This document shows positions 22,472-34,200 of a stretch of 64,000 bases of DNA, in pieces. This stretch comes from Vermamoeba vermiformis. Its lineage: Eukaryota > Tubulinea > Echinamoebida. The position numbers and the translations under genes were made by a program. Under the pieces are notes generated by a model, which saw only the letters and a list, made by a program, of their open reading frames with translations, was not told the origin of the DNA and made no database searches. How positions within the stretch are numbered: the stretch's first letter is position 1; every line of letters begins with the position of its first letter. The stretch spans positions 62,001 through 126,000 of the forward strand of contig JBEWZL010000219.1 in the NCBI GenBank assembly GCA_045837725.1, written 5' to 3'.

Positions 22472-24834
22472 ATGGAAGACGACAAAACAGAAGAAAAAGG
22501 TATGTATTGGTATTTAGTGATTATATAGAGACATGATAAGGCGTAATTGTGCTTGTATGACGCTGTGAATAGTTTTCGGTCAGATTTTAAAAATTCAAAA
22601 AACGGAAAACGGCTAGTAATTGTCTCTCTTTATTTTCCATACTATCAGTCCATTTTCCTATTATATTTGATACACAAATATCGTTTTTTCGGTGAATACC
22701 AAGAAGTAGCTTCTAAAACGATGCTTCGCTGTCTTTTATCGGCTAGATCTCGATCAGCGGTAGTATCGTTGCTACTGATTGGTCTGTTACCGAACCCCTA
22801 TGTTATTTGCATTGTATTTTCGATATTCAATGCCTAAACAATTCACTAGCAGGTTCCGTCGATGAACATAGATCCTCCGTCATCAAGGTACGTTACGTTT
22901 GTTGAACATTACTTTGATATTAAGGTCATATTAAGGACGTGTTCGCTTATTAAATTACTGTTCACGATTAATATCGTTCTGACGCTTTGTTAAAAGCGAG
23001 GCAGATCTAGATGGCCAACAACAAGAGCAAGCAGGGACAAATGGGACAGTAAGCCTCGTCATTCAACGACAGTCTAGTGCCCTCAGCCAATCAGAATCGA
23101 ACATTCCACCACCAACCGATCAACCAGCTACTGCTCTGCCCAATCCGTCGCTGCTGAATCCAACAAACAGTGCCAATACGCGACTGAGTGCCTCCACTGG
23201 CTCCATAACATCTTCACCTACTCGACAGCCGCTCTCACAGATCGGTCAAGAAATAGTAGCTGCGCAACAGTTATTCAATTTGGCGAGTCCCGAGCGGTTA
23301 TTCACGACCACGAGGAGTCCTCAGAAACGCACTTATTCTGCCATGGCTGGCAACAGCGCTACACAATCGCCGAGACGTGTCAAATCAAAGCGTAGTCTAG
23401 ACTTTACAGACGGGTATGATCGATGTTTATTGTCGTTAAGTTAGCTACTCACATTGGATCAACAGTGGTGTTGCATCTCCAGCTGAAGTCAAAAAAGGAC
23501 GATGTTGTAATTGCAAGAACTCTAAATGCCTAAAATTGTAAGTACTGCTATCGATAGCCATACCAGCATGAAAAATCTGATCTCGATCCACATCCAGGTA
23601 CTGCGAGTGTTTCGCGAACAGAGTGTTCTGCAGTGGATGTAACTGCGAGGGTTGTTTCAACACGGAGAGCAACAAGGACATGGTCCAACAGGCCATTCAA
23701 CAAGCGATAGAACGAAATCCCGAGGCATTTAAGCCTAAAATAGAAGTAATGCCAATGGTACGATACACATGTAGGAAATACCTTCATTAACTCCTGTTAA
23801 TATAGAATCCTTTATCACCGACAAAACATCACCGCGGATGCAACTGCAAAAAGACAGCGTGTTTGAAGAAATATTGCGAGTGCTTCTTGCACGGCATTGT
23901 TTGTGGTCCGAACTGCAAGTGTACAGACTGTAAAAATTTTGAAGGCAGTGAAGAGCGCGAACAAGCCATGATCGGCAGTGGCATCGAAGCATCGCCTATG
24001 AAGCGAAAGGTAGATCTCAGTTGTCTATGGTCCAACAAGTTTCTAACCGCTTTATAGGGTGCCAATTATCAATACGCACTCGAACAAGTGTTGGAACAAC
24101 GACCGCCTGACGACTTCACGAGGTAGAAATGATGCGTGTTGAGTTCAATTGTGCTAATGACACGTGTCACAGGGCTATGGCAGAAGTACTCAATTTGGAG
24201 ACAATATGCAAGGCGTGCGAGGACATGTTTGTTGCCGCGAAGACAGAGGCAGTAAATTACCAGAAAGAAGTGTCTAGCCAAGCCAACGAGAAGAACACAG
24301 CGAGTTTATCACGCAGTCAAAACAACTCCGTGAGCGAGCAGTCAACACACGAGAAAAATGGCAAGAACACCAATAACAACAACAGCAGCGCGACGAGTGC
24401 GTTGATGGCAACAACGGAGACGCTTGGCGATGAGGACGAACTCTCCAACTCGTCTTCGGGACATAAAGATGCCTCGAGTGACAGCTCAGCGCACGAGGAT
24501 CGTGTTGTGCCGTACACGAGCAACATGACGCTGTCACCTGCCGACACGTTGTACCTGCGTCAAGAGCGCGTTGTATTTACAGTGCTGAACAATTTCCTGC
24601 GCAATATTATCACGCAGATCGCGCACAAAGGTTCGTCTGAGATCCCAAGATCTTACTTATGTTTACTTACAATGCCGTTTAGAACAAGAAGCTAAGGACC
24701 GAAAAGCGCAACTCGAACAGATAACTAATGGCCGTGTTAAAGACGAAGGTGGTAAAAGTGACGCTGTCATGACGGACGTAGCGGAGCTGCAAGGAGACAA
24801 GCTTTCTGTGAATAATAATGTATCATACGCTTAA
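22472..24834 (+). CDS. LIN54/TSO1-like CXC-domain DNA-binding protein
   Basis: ATG 22472 (MEDDKTEEK) is followed by a long disordered Ser/Thr/Gln/Pro region with a basic [11 protein letters not shown] patch, then two cysteine-rich CXC (CRC) repeats. The first is [20 protein letters not shown] with [13 protein letters not shown]; the second is [19 protein letters not shown] with [12 protein letters not shown]. The linker contains the conserved [10 protein letters not shown] equivalent of the RNPxAFxPK element (RNPEAFKPK is seen too). CXC proteins bind the CHR promoter element as the DNA-binding part of DREAM/MuvB cell-cycle repressor complexes. The C-terminal half is acidic and Ser/Asn-rich. 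The second intron has an ambiguous acceptor near 23000. The intron at 24123-24172 carries a TGACACGTGTCA palindrome against its acceptor. Stop TAA 24832-24834. Confidence 0.88.
24158..24169. repeat. Intronic palindrome TGACACGTGTCA (1 of 6)
   Basis: Perfect 12-bp palindrome, 3 bp before the acceptor of the CXC-gene intron 24123-24172, directly after the branch-like GTGCTAA. Confidence 0.85.
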
Positions 24835-24951
24835 AGAATTTTTACCGATATACTGTTGCTAATATTCAAAACAATTACCAAAAGTATCTTCACGCTCGTG
24901 AGTTAAAAAGCAGCGAAATTCAGATCCAGTCATTTTTTTACTGAACGCACG

Positions 24952-26509
24952 ATGAAAGCACAAGTGAAGAGTAAAGTGGCTAAAGTAGCCAAAGAGGCCA
25001 ATGTTGACCATGGTTGGTGGTCTGCCAACCCCAGCAAGCGCGCTGGTGAACGATTCTTCCTTTGGTAAATTTGGATCCGGATTTGTCAAACAACCCGAAC
25101 GAAAAATTAAATAATTATTTCTAGGTATACCCCTATATGGATTGGTGGTGTAGCCGCTGTTGTAGCCACTGAAAAATATAAGGTAAATACCAGATATTTT
25201 ATTAACGGTTCCGTAACAATTAATTTTACTAAGCCTTTTAATTTACGCAAATTATTACGGCCACTAACTTTGTGATTAATAGGAATGGTCTGATTGGGGT
25301 TATAACTTGCTTGGTCTTGCCGTCTGCTTGCCCTGCATGTTGTGGCCGATCTTCTTCCCCGCTAAGGTAATTCTTTCTTCCGCCATTGCATTTCATTTAT
25401 TGTTGCCCATAATTCATTGCATAATCGATGGCTGTACAAACTTTTAAATTGAAGAATAAGTTATTCATTCTTTTTCGTCGTTCAGGAAGACAAGAACATT
25501 CCTTGGACTCAACGCTATGCCACTAAGGTATGAATATGAATAAATAGTAGCATTGAGTGCCCAAGAATACTCAATATCTTATTAACGCCAGGCTAACTTG
25601 TGGATCTTGTTGTTCAACTTTGTTGGCAATTACTTCTGGACTCACTACTTCTTTTCATTGTTGGGTGCCTCATATACCTTCCCCGTTACTATTATGTTGA
25701 ATAAGGTACAGTTACTGCTCTTTTTGAATCAATCTGAAACACTTACGATCCGTCGATGATGCTCGCGTGCTACTACGTCTTCCTATTTCATCGAGTAAAG
25801 CTAATACTGACCCTATTTATTATAGATCCCTCCAGTTATGTTTATGTTGACTCAAGCCTACTTCCAAACCTACCACATCCTCTCTAACTTCGGCATCCGA
25901 TTCTTGAAGAGAAAGTAAGCACACGAACAGTAATAACACTCATAATATAACATTCGTACGTATAGTTCATAATATTTAATGCCCTATTCTTCCGCAGGTT
26001 GTCTCCTGGCTTTGCGCGTGTCGTTATGATTGCTTTGTACGTGTTCCTTAGCTCCACTTTTGTTGCTTTCATGGAGACCTGGACTATTCAATCTGTAAGC
26101 AATAGTAATACAGCGACGACTAGTATTAGTAGCTCAATTGACTTCACAATAGGTCCCATACTACTCATTCCCTGATCGCACCAAGATGTACCAGATCGGA
26201 ACTTTCTTCTATGCGATTTACTTCTACGTTAGCTTTCCTATGTTCTTCAGGTAATTTCATAATTTCATTCTCAAAATTGTGCTGCGCTTTACGGCTTCGT
26301 GGAACCCCGCGCTCGGAAAATTGAGAGATTTCTAAATTTTATGTAGATTGGACGAGAATGCTGGCGAGAACTGGGACTTGTCTAAGACTGCCATCGACTC
26401 TTTGGGCTCAGCTATGACCGTCTTCATCTTCTGCGACTTCTGGCGCTTGACTGTCGGCAACATCAACAGCGATCTGCCTGCGGACAAAATCCCTTTTATT
26501 CCAGAATAA
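24952..26509 (+). CDS. CPI1: Cycloeucalenol cycloisomerase (cyclopropyl sterol isomerase)
   Basis: The frame from ATG 24952 (MKAQVKSKVAK) encodes the multi-pass ER protein that opens the 9-beta,19-cyclopropane ring of cycloeucalenol in the cycloartenol route to sterols. Family stretches include NPSKRAGERFFLWYTPIWIG, NIPWTQRYATKANLWI, NFVGNYFWTHYFFSLLGASY, LNKIPPVMFMLTQAYFQTYH and ALYVFLSSTFVAFMETWTIQ. The end (SKTAIDSLGSAMTVFIFCDF, then the SDLPADKIPFIPE-type tail) is full length. Eight or so exons with in-phase joins; stop TAA 26507-26509. This enzyme occurs in plants, algae and amoebae but not in animals or fungi, so it is the strongest clue to the kind of organism. Neighbours are unrelated. 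Confidence 0.93.
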
Positions 26510-26671
26510 AAGGCCACCATTATTACGACTACAAGTATTGCGAAATACTATTAAGGTTCTTTGAAGTGCAAAAACTTCAGATCTGGCAATCGAACAATTG
26601 CAACGCTTCAGGAAGTATTTCAAAATAATTTTTGATATTGAAATGTTTATTATTAACATATATCTACATTT

Positions 26672-26905
26672 TTAAGCATGATTGGCTTGTTTTTGACCGA
26701 TTTCAGAGGCTAAGTCGGAATCGCCTCCTTCCTTGATATTCTGCGACACGGGATCGAGTGTTCCGAGCACTCCGCGACGAGGGTCTTTGACGTGCTGTTG
26801 GTCCTTGGGTATTTCAGCTTGTTCTTGTTGCACGTCTTCTTTGGGCTTAGCAGGAGCCGTGACTGCCTTGTGCATAGGGTTGTGATGAATTTCGTAATGA
26901 CTCAT
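26672..26905 (-). CDS. Small hydrophilic protein, 77 aa, unknown
   Basis: A single-exon frame from ATG 26905 (MSHYEIHHNPMHKAVTAPAK) rich in Lys, Gln, Glu and Pro, with RGVLGTLDPVSQNIKEG in the middle and GQKQANHA at the end; stop TAA 26672-26674. No signal peptide or membrane segment, probably disordered; the composition is like LEA or stress-type proteins, but no motif proves that. The frame stays open upstream for 88 more codons without a better start, overlapping the promoter of the plus-strand neighbour. It is convergent with the cycloeucalenol cycloisomerase gene, whose stop is about 160 bp away. Confidence 0.5.
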   Translation of the reverse strand: MSHYEIHHNPMHKAVTAPAKPKEDVQQEQAEIPKDQQHVKDPRRGVLGTLDPVSQNIKEGGDSDLASEIGQKQANHA

Positions 26906-27038
26906 TGTTGTGTGGTTATATTGGTACGTTAGTTGAATAATAATGCGTTGTTGCAGCTCGGTTTTTAAGCAGATCTGATCCAAGCGAAATCTCAGAGGAA
27001 CACGAATGAAAACTTGACAGCCAATCATATTAATCGCG

Positions 27039-27531
27039 ATGTTTTCGACCGACAATTCATTCGCATATACCGCTGAAGAGGATAGCCTCGACGCTCGGGC
27101 AAAGATCAGATGCAACACCGGTTCTGTTCGGACTCGTTCTTGGACGGCAATAATTGCCTTCCATAACATGATTCTTATATTAGAGCTAATTAACGAAGCC
27201 TCGGACTATCGATTCGCGGAGGGTAATCGCAGCGCTATTACCGCTCAGCAGACCTGTCACTCCGGGTGTCACTCTTGCCCCTTATCGGAACAGTCACGTG
27301 GCACTGGACAGCTTTCACGTGAATGTGTTGGACGTGTATTATAAGGTTAATAATGTTATTCGAGCTCCGCCGATGAGGTATACTCCCGTAGTCCGATCGA
27401 CCGGATTCAATCAAAACAACGGTCAGTATGCTCAAACGGCATTGCAAAGGTATGTCATAGATATGGCGAGACTTATATCTGCATCATTTTGGCCTGAAAT
27501 GGTCTACAGAGGTGGACAAGGCTGGATCTAA
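27039..27531 (+). CDS. Putative gene of unknown function, two overlapping frames
   Basis: An ATG at 27039 opens MFSTDNSFAYTAEEDSLDAR, and a second plus-strand frame about 27200-27531 reads ALLPLSRPVTPGVTLAPYRN, then FHVNVLDVYYKVNNVIRAPP and ends in EMVYRGGQGWI plus TAA. Both look protein-like, but they are in different frames and no convincing intron joins them; the switch would fall around 27195-27245. Either an intron with weak sites or a base-call error is involved, or only the second part is real. It is divergent from the small gene at 26905. No family recognised. Confidence 0.33.
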
Positions 27532-27763
27532 CTTTGTGGTTTGGCTTGCACCTGCTAACGTGGTACTTCTACTAGGCATTTCACGCACCTATTAAATATT
27601 GCCCTGCTGTAGAGTAGAACTACAGGACAGTAGGACACCAACATGTCTAAATAAGGCAAGAGCTTCTAAAATTGGGGTCAGTTGAAATGACCATTCGTTC
27701 AGTGAACAATATCAATATTTTTACGAGTGTTCCCAAGCGATTCACTATTTGACCGCATTAGCG

Positions 27764-29393
27764 ATGAATACCACATCATTCGACTGCTCGACTTGCGATC
27801 CATACACTGGCGCTTGTCGGCCGGATTTGTTCCAGTGCCTGTGTAGGGTGTATTGGACCGGCGATAACTGTTCGACAAGCATGATTAGCGAAAACGCATC
27901 ACTAGAAAAATATTTTTATGCTCATATCATCATCTTCTGCATTTTATTCGGAGGCATTTTTGCTTTTGGATTGGCTGAAATAATTATCTTGGTAAGTGTC
28001 ATTTTTTTGATATATAATATATTTTCGTTCTCCAACAAGATTGATTTAACTTAATTGGTGGCGGTTTAACATAAAGAATTAAGGCATTGACCCGGGCCAA
28101 AAAATTCGATCTAAATCCAAGTTATCGTTAAACTTAAAACTCAAATAAATTGCTCACAAACTAAAGATCACTTAATATTATGTCTTAAATTGCTAATTAA
28201 TTGCAACAACGTTTCAAATCTGTCACTCAAAAAGATACTCACATGATTCATTTGTAGTGCCGGGGCAGCAAACGAGCAGTTAATAAGCCAACATTGCTCA
28301 TGTTTATTACATGCGTATTCGTGGGAGCAGGTACGATTTAATTTCAGCGGTTTTTACTCCAGGGATCCGATGAAATTCTAATTCTTTCTTTCTTCAATCA
28401 GAGCGAATTGTCTTCCTTGCAGTCTTCCGATACGGCCAAGTTAAACAGCTTGCCTATAGTAAGTGATTTAATTACATTTTACATTTTCGGTTCAAATCCA
28501 TTGAGTCAAATTCTTGCCATAACGGGTGTTACTCAGGATTAAATCATAAAGATGGTGTTTACACGCTATTAGTACTAATATAGTCTATATATAAATGCCA
28601 TCGTATTAAGATTTAATAACAGTCTTATTAAATCTCAATGACGTAAATTATTAATCGTTGCCGTCCTGTAGTTGGATCCACGCTACTGGAAGGAATTGTG
28701 ATTTGGGCCATCGTATTTATGCATATACTGGTGCTTCTATTCTGGCTGGGTGCATATATCAGCACTGTCCCGAGAAAGAGCTATTTAATCAAGCGCATTC
28801 GGATCGCGGCAATTTGCGTGGTGGTGTTTTTCTTGTTGCTCGAATTAGCACGAGATATAGTCTATGGCATTCTGCCACTCACCTTCAAGCAGATTATTCC
28901 GCTGCAAATCGTGACGCAAATCATTGTTGCGCTGATTATACTGCCCAGTGCCATCATCTTGTTGGTGTTCGGAACTAAACTGACCAAAGAACTCGGCAAA
29001 TTCAAAGACCTCAGCAAAGCTCGTCGAAGATTGATCAATAGGGTACGTAGTATATTATAACTACCGTAATATTATCGTACTAAGCATTAATGGGATTAGA
29101 TCAACAACTTTGCCAAGTCGATCTGTGGCGCAGTCATTGCTGTCACTGTGGTGCTCATTGCATTGCGTATTGTCAACGTAACAACTGAGCGCGAGTACCC
29201 TGCAGTGAGCATGGCTATTCTATCGGTATCTCGATTCATGGAAGTGTTGTATTGCTTCATGATCCTGATCACTTACCACCGCGAGGTCAAAACTCCGGAA
29301 CAAAGTACTTCATCGCAGAATAGTCCTGGAGCTATCAGCACTTCTAATGTCAATACAGCTTCTGGCGATGATGTTCAGCTGACTTCGCGTTAG
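27764..29393 (+). CDS. Multi-pass membrane protein with Cys-rich N-terminus (THH1/TOM1-like 7TM?)
   Basis: ATG 27764 begins MNTTSFDCSTCDPYTGACRP, a short extracellular-type segment with six cysteines in an EGF-like spacing (CSTCDPYTGAC, CLCRVYWTGDNC). About seven hydrophobic helices follow, including YFYAHIIIFCILFGGIFAFG, KPTLLMFITCVFVGAERIVF, IAAICVVVFFLLLELARDIV and QIVTQIIVALIILPSAIILL. The KPTLLMFITCVFVGAE segment and topology recall the THH1/TOM1/TOM3 family, but this is a weak call. The C-tail is Ser/Thr/Asn-rich (STSSQNSPGAISTSN). There is no visible cleavable signal peptide. Introns include two long ones of about 260 and 210 bp (28.0-28.26 and 28.46-28.67 kb), much longer than the local norm. 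Stop TAG 29391-29393. Confidence 0.65.
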
Positions 29394-29643
29394 ACAGGTC
29401 TTATTGAGATCGTCGGATTTGGAAGCATTAAATTGCTCCAACGAAACTCCAATGTAAATAATATTATAAATATCGAACCAATACTGTTGCCACGCAGCAG
29501 AAACTACCAGAATGTTCTGAACGGCAAACACAATCTCGGACAATTGCTTTTTATTGTCCCGTGGCAGTAACATCAAACAGAATACTACTGTATGTTGTAA
29601 AAAGGACTAAAATACTGCTAGATGACCTATTGATTGAAATTTA

Positions 29644-31114
29644 TGGATCCGCAACAGAAACGTAGCGATAAATTGAATGGAAGTCAATTCGTTTTCGACA
29701 CCGAACATAAGGTAATCAAAATATAGACTATTATATGATGTTGATATCCTCAGATTAGATGTTTATTGTTATTATTATTGTTATTTATTAACAAAATTAA
29801 AACCCAAAATCTTCGCTAAACCAATCGAATCAAAACTCCTTGCCCGATCGTTTAATTACTTAATTATAACGCTATGTATTTCTGACTGGATTTTGCTTTG
29901 CGCAATGATTTGGCGTTTATTCATGCTGACACGTGTCATTTAGGAATTAATGTTGCTGCCCATTGAGATCTGGTACGTGATATTAGACCTCATTACACCG
30001 CCCAATACGCCTGGCTCTAAAATATGGGTGCTCTATTTGTCCCTGGCCTCACGGAGGGGTCACATGATCGCCCAAAAATATCTCGAGCACGTGTCACTCA
30101 AAATCACACGCGCTGATCAGCCACACTTCATGACATACCTCGCATCACGTGGGTATTTAGCGGCACTTGAATATGCGCATCAGAGTCACTGTCAGTGGTC
30201 GAAAGATACGTGCGCTGAGGCCGCACTTCACGGTCAGTTAGCGACATTACATTACGCGCACGAGAACGGAGCTCCGTGGAACGAGGACACGTGCGTCAAT
30301 GCAGCAAAGAATGGACATTTAAAGTGCTTAGAATATGCGATTTTGAATGGCTGCATCGGTCCGGACTCCCTGCACAACACTGCTATATGTCGCGAGGCTG
30401 CAACTTACGGCCACGTTGATTGTTTGGCCTTTGCGCATGAAAATGGTTGTGAATGGAACGAACACGCGACTACTAATGCAGCCATGCACGGGCAGCTGGA
30501 CTGTTTGAAGTACATTCATGAAAAGGGCGGCAAGTGGGATGGCTGGACTATGACACTCACCGCGTCAAAAGGGCAGTTGGAGTGCTTGAAGTACATGCAC
30601 GAGAATGGCTGTAAGTAACTCCCATAGCTGTCGATTGACACGGCTGATATTGATCGCAGGTCCTTGGCACGATGAAATTACCATTGCCGCGACAGCAGGA
30701 GGTCACTTACACATCATCAAATACGCCATCGAACACGGCTGTCCCACTCCTCCTGAAGGGTTCTTGTACGGAGTAGCAGCGATCAACGGCAGACTCGAGA
30801 TCATGAAGTATTTGTACGAAGAGCTGCACACCGTCTGGCACCGCTTTGGTACGTCAAACTCAGCTCTTGCGGGACACGTTGACTGTTTGAAATATGCGCA
30901 CGAACATGGCTGTCCCTGGGGCGAGTTCACGTGTCTGTGGGCCTCGAAACAAGGGCACTTAGATTGCCTCAAGTACGCGCACGAGAACGGCGCTCAATGG
31001 GACGAGGCTGTGTGCAGCGCTGGTCTCGCGAACGGTCACGTGGACTGCGTGCAATACGCACATGAGAACGGTGTGCCGTGCAGTCACAACACACCTCGCA
31101 AAGACAATTTGTAG
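29644..31114 (+). CDS. F-box-like protein with amoeba/giant-virus-type ankyrin repeats
   Basis: Exon 1 (29644 onward) encodes MDPQQKRSDKLNGSQFVFDT, spliced through an intron ending TGACACGTGTCATTTAG to ELMLLPIEIWYVILDLITPP, an F-box-like helix pair. Around a dozen repeats of the GHLDCLKYAHENGCPWDE type follow (for example GHVDCLAFAHENGCEWNEH, GQLDCLKYIHEKGGKWDG). This 27-residue repeat is the divergent ankyrin form that is expanded in amoebae such as Acanthamoeba and in large DNA viruses infecting them. Two introns and codon use like the neighbours mark this as a resident host gene. Role by family: substrate adaptor in a SKP1-based ubiquitin ligase (inference). Stop TAG 31112-31114. Confidence 0.83.
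29927..29938. repeat. Intronic palindrome TGACACGTGTCA (2 of 6)
   Basis: Perfect copy ending 5 bp before the acceptor (29943) of the first intron of the ankyrin-type repeat gene. Confidence 0.85.
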
Positions 31115-31229
31115 AATAATAATGTGAAATCGCAAAGTTTTATTTTGTACAATTACATCGATGACAGATCCGCAGTATGGTACACGCGCCATCGATGCAA
31201 ATAAATAGAAATTATGAACAAGAAGAATA

Positions 31230-34200
31230 CTACATGTTGCTGTTCCTATGAACTGGCTTCTCTTTGGAATTTGGTTTCTTGGTCAGATCCGCGCTATGCG
31301 TCCTTCGATGCGTGGCTGCCAAGTTTTTGTTCTTCTCAGTCAAGTACGACAGATTGGTGAACGAGAACATGGGAATGTCTTCAATGCTGCCGTAGTCCTC
31401 TGCAGCTATTGACCCTCGTGACATGTTCAGTGGCGAGGACTTGGCGATGTTTGGACTCGAACTGATCACTGCACTCGCTGTCGGACTGTTGCCCGAGCCG
31501 TATTGGTCTTTTCGATCTGCAGCTGGATTAGTACGAACTCAAATAGGACTAATACCCTTCAAATGACTTACCCCAAAAGTACGAAGTGTCCTGTGTGTTT
31601 TCAGGGCGAGGAATGAACACGTCACCCATGGGCTCAGACAAGAGTGTGTCCCAGTTGATGCCCTCGAAGAACGGGTGCTCTTTGATCTCTTTCACGCCAT
31701 TAGCGCCGAGTCTCTTGCGTGGATCGAGCTGCAGCAAGCGATCGATGAAGTCAGCGGCGACTGGTGGCAAGTCTTCGAGCAAGTCCAAGTCTACAGGGTC
31801 GATGTTAGCATCATAAAGCTGATTGTTAATTATTCAATCGTACCTCGTGCCAGAATCTTCTGGAAGATGAGTTCAGGTGTCTCAGCATTGAAGGGCGGCA
31901 CACCCAACAAGAACTCGTAGGTCATGACACCCAAGGCCCAAAAGTCAACAGCCTCGCTGTGTCCCGTGCCCAGCAACACTTCAGGACTGAGATAGTCCGG
32001 TGTGCCCAAGACACGATTCGACGATGAATGTGAAGAGTCCTCGACGTCGATAGAAATCTCTTTGGCATTCGACAAGTCGAGCAGTGGATCGGGGCCTTGA
32101 CCTGCACCAGGGGCAGGACCAGCTTCTTCAATGTAACCCAATCGGGACAAGCCAAAGTCCGTCAACTTCAAGTGTCCGTCGTCATTGATGAGAATGTTGT
32201 CGGGCTTGAGATCTCGATGCACAATGCCAATCGAGTGCAAGTACTCGAGTGCCAAGACAATCTCAGCCACGTACTTGCGCGTCATGTTCAAATCAAAACA
32301 GTTCAGAGCTGCCAGTAGTGACGCCAAGTCACCACCGATCAAGTACTCCATGACCAAGTACAGATATTCCTGTGCACGTGTCAGCAATGTACAAGACAAG
32401 ATAAAGCTATGGGGCTGCGTACCTTTGATTGGAAAGCGTAAAATAACTTGACAACGAATGGGTTTTGGGCTTTGGCGAGTGCGTCACGTTCAGTCATGAC
32501 AGCGTCTTTCAAGTTCTTTCTGATGATGTCTTTCTTCCTAATCACTTTGATCGCGTACAAATCGCCTGTTCGTTTCTTCGTTGCCAAATATACACGGCCA
32601 AAAGCACCGCGACTGATTGGCTTCAAGATCTCGAAGTCCTGAATGGAGACTGTACGGGCACGAGGTGAGGGAGTCATGTCTTTCTCTTTTTGATCTTTCT
32701 GATCGTGGTGTTTGAACACGGACAAAAAGCTCCAAAAGCCCTCTGTCAAATGGTCGTTAGTGCCTGTCATATACAGTACTATATGAGTGTCACGTACTCT
32801 TTTTAGCATCCACAGGGCGTGAAGTCAACAGTGACTGATACTCGTTCAATGAGGCCCATTTCTCTTCAATCTAACAAAGCAAGTGTGTCAGAAATCGTGT
32901 TGAATATCGACAGGGTAGTGCGTTCTAGGACGTACCACTTTGTAAATTCTGCTGCCAAAGGTCGCAACAGACATGACGTAAGTGCTGGCTTGCAAGATCT
33001 TTTCAATCTTGGACATGAGCTTGGAACACTTGTCGATTGATTCTTTAGAGCCGTCGTAGCCCAATGACGCTGCACTCGCCGCTAGTTTTTCAAGTCGTTG
33101 AAGACTCGAGATCTCAGTGCTGCTCTCTTTTTCATTCAATTTTTTGCGCGTGTGTTGCATGGCTTCAATCAACTGATTCAACCTCAAGTCGCACGAGAAG
33201 TTCTTCAAGTCACATTTGCTGATGATGGCGCAGTACTTGGTGTGCTCGTCCAGCACTGTGGCGCGCATTGACTCCTCGCAAATTCTGCACACGACAATTT
33301 CATCACCACCCTGTGCAATACATCGATTAGTAACAGACACGTAACACTTGTAATTCGAGCACGTACGCTGCTGTAATGACCACTGCCGCCACTGCCCATC
33401 GATGACAATAGGGCCTGACGTGCGGCAAAGCTGCCAACAATAGCCTCGGAGAAATCATCGCCCGAGCCACTCGAGGTCAGTGTGCCCGTCGATTGGTTCA
33501 AGGACGAGGTCTGTTTCTTCTCAATTGTGTCTGACTCCGCTGTGGCATTGAGCGTTGTCAACTGGCCGCCTGAAATGTTCAAAGGCTTTTTGGGCGGTAC
33601 AACTGTCGGCTCAGTGGTCACGAGGTCAGGCATGGTCGGAGAGTAGGGCCGATCAGTCAATTTAGTTTTTCCGCTGGTCCGTAGCTTTTTCAGGAAAAAC
33701 AAATTATTAGAAATTGAAGGCACACAAATTGCAATATAGTTGTTGTGCTTAAGTATTGCACCACAATAATATTTAAATTAATATCTTTCATGTGCACTTA
33801 CTTGTGTTACTTTTTTAGGTGCAGGCGGTGTGGCAGTTGATTTTTTGTCGTAAGAATCCACGCAGTGATTGTGATAATCCATGATTCTAACAAACAAAAG
33901 TTAGCACTCTTGAGCGATATTGTAGGACCTATTAGACGTACCTTGATAAGCGCGAGTATATTAACAACAACTTGGTAATATAGCTCTTAGCTGTAGTGTC
34001 TAAAGACTCTTTCTTAAACAACTGCAGAATATCGCGCACTATGTTCGCGGATGTATTATTCTCCATCAACACCTCGACCTAACACGAGTAATTAGTATTA
34101 ATAGCCTGGTTGTACACGGAGAGTTGGAAAATTAAAAATAATTCAGAAAATACTAATAAAAATAACGATAACTTTGGATTCTCAGAAAAAATTATACGTA

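Noticed and set aside
28480-28500. CGGTTCAAATCC resembling a tRNA T-arm
   Set aside because: No acceptor stem, D-arm or anticodon arm around it; it lies in an intron of the membrane protein gene.
29310-29573. Minus-strand open frame LPRDNKKQLSEIVFAVQNIL onward
   Set aside because: Looks protein-like but overlaps the 3' end of the membrane protein gene in antisense, has no recognised family and no clear promoter or splice signs.
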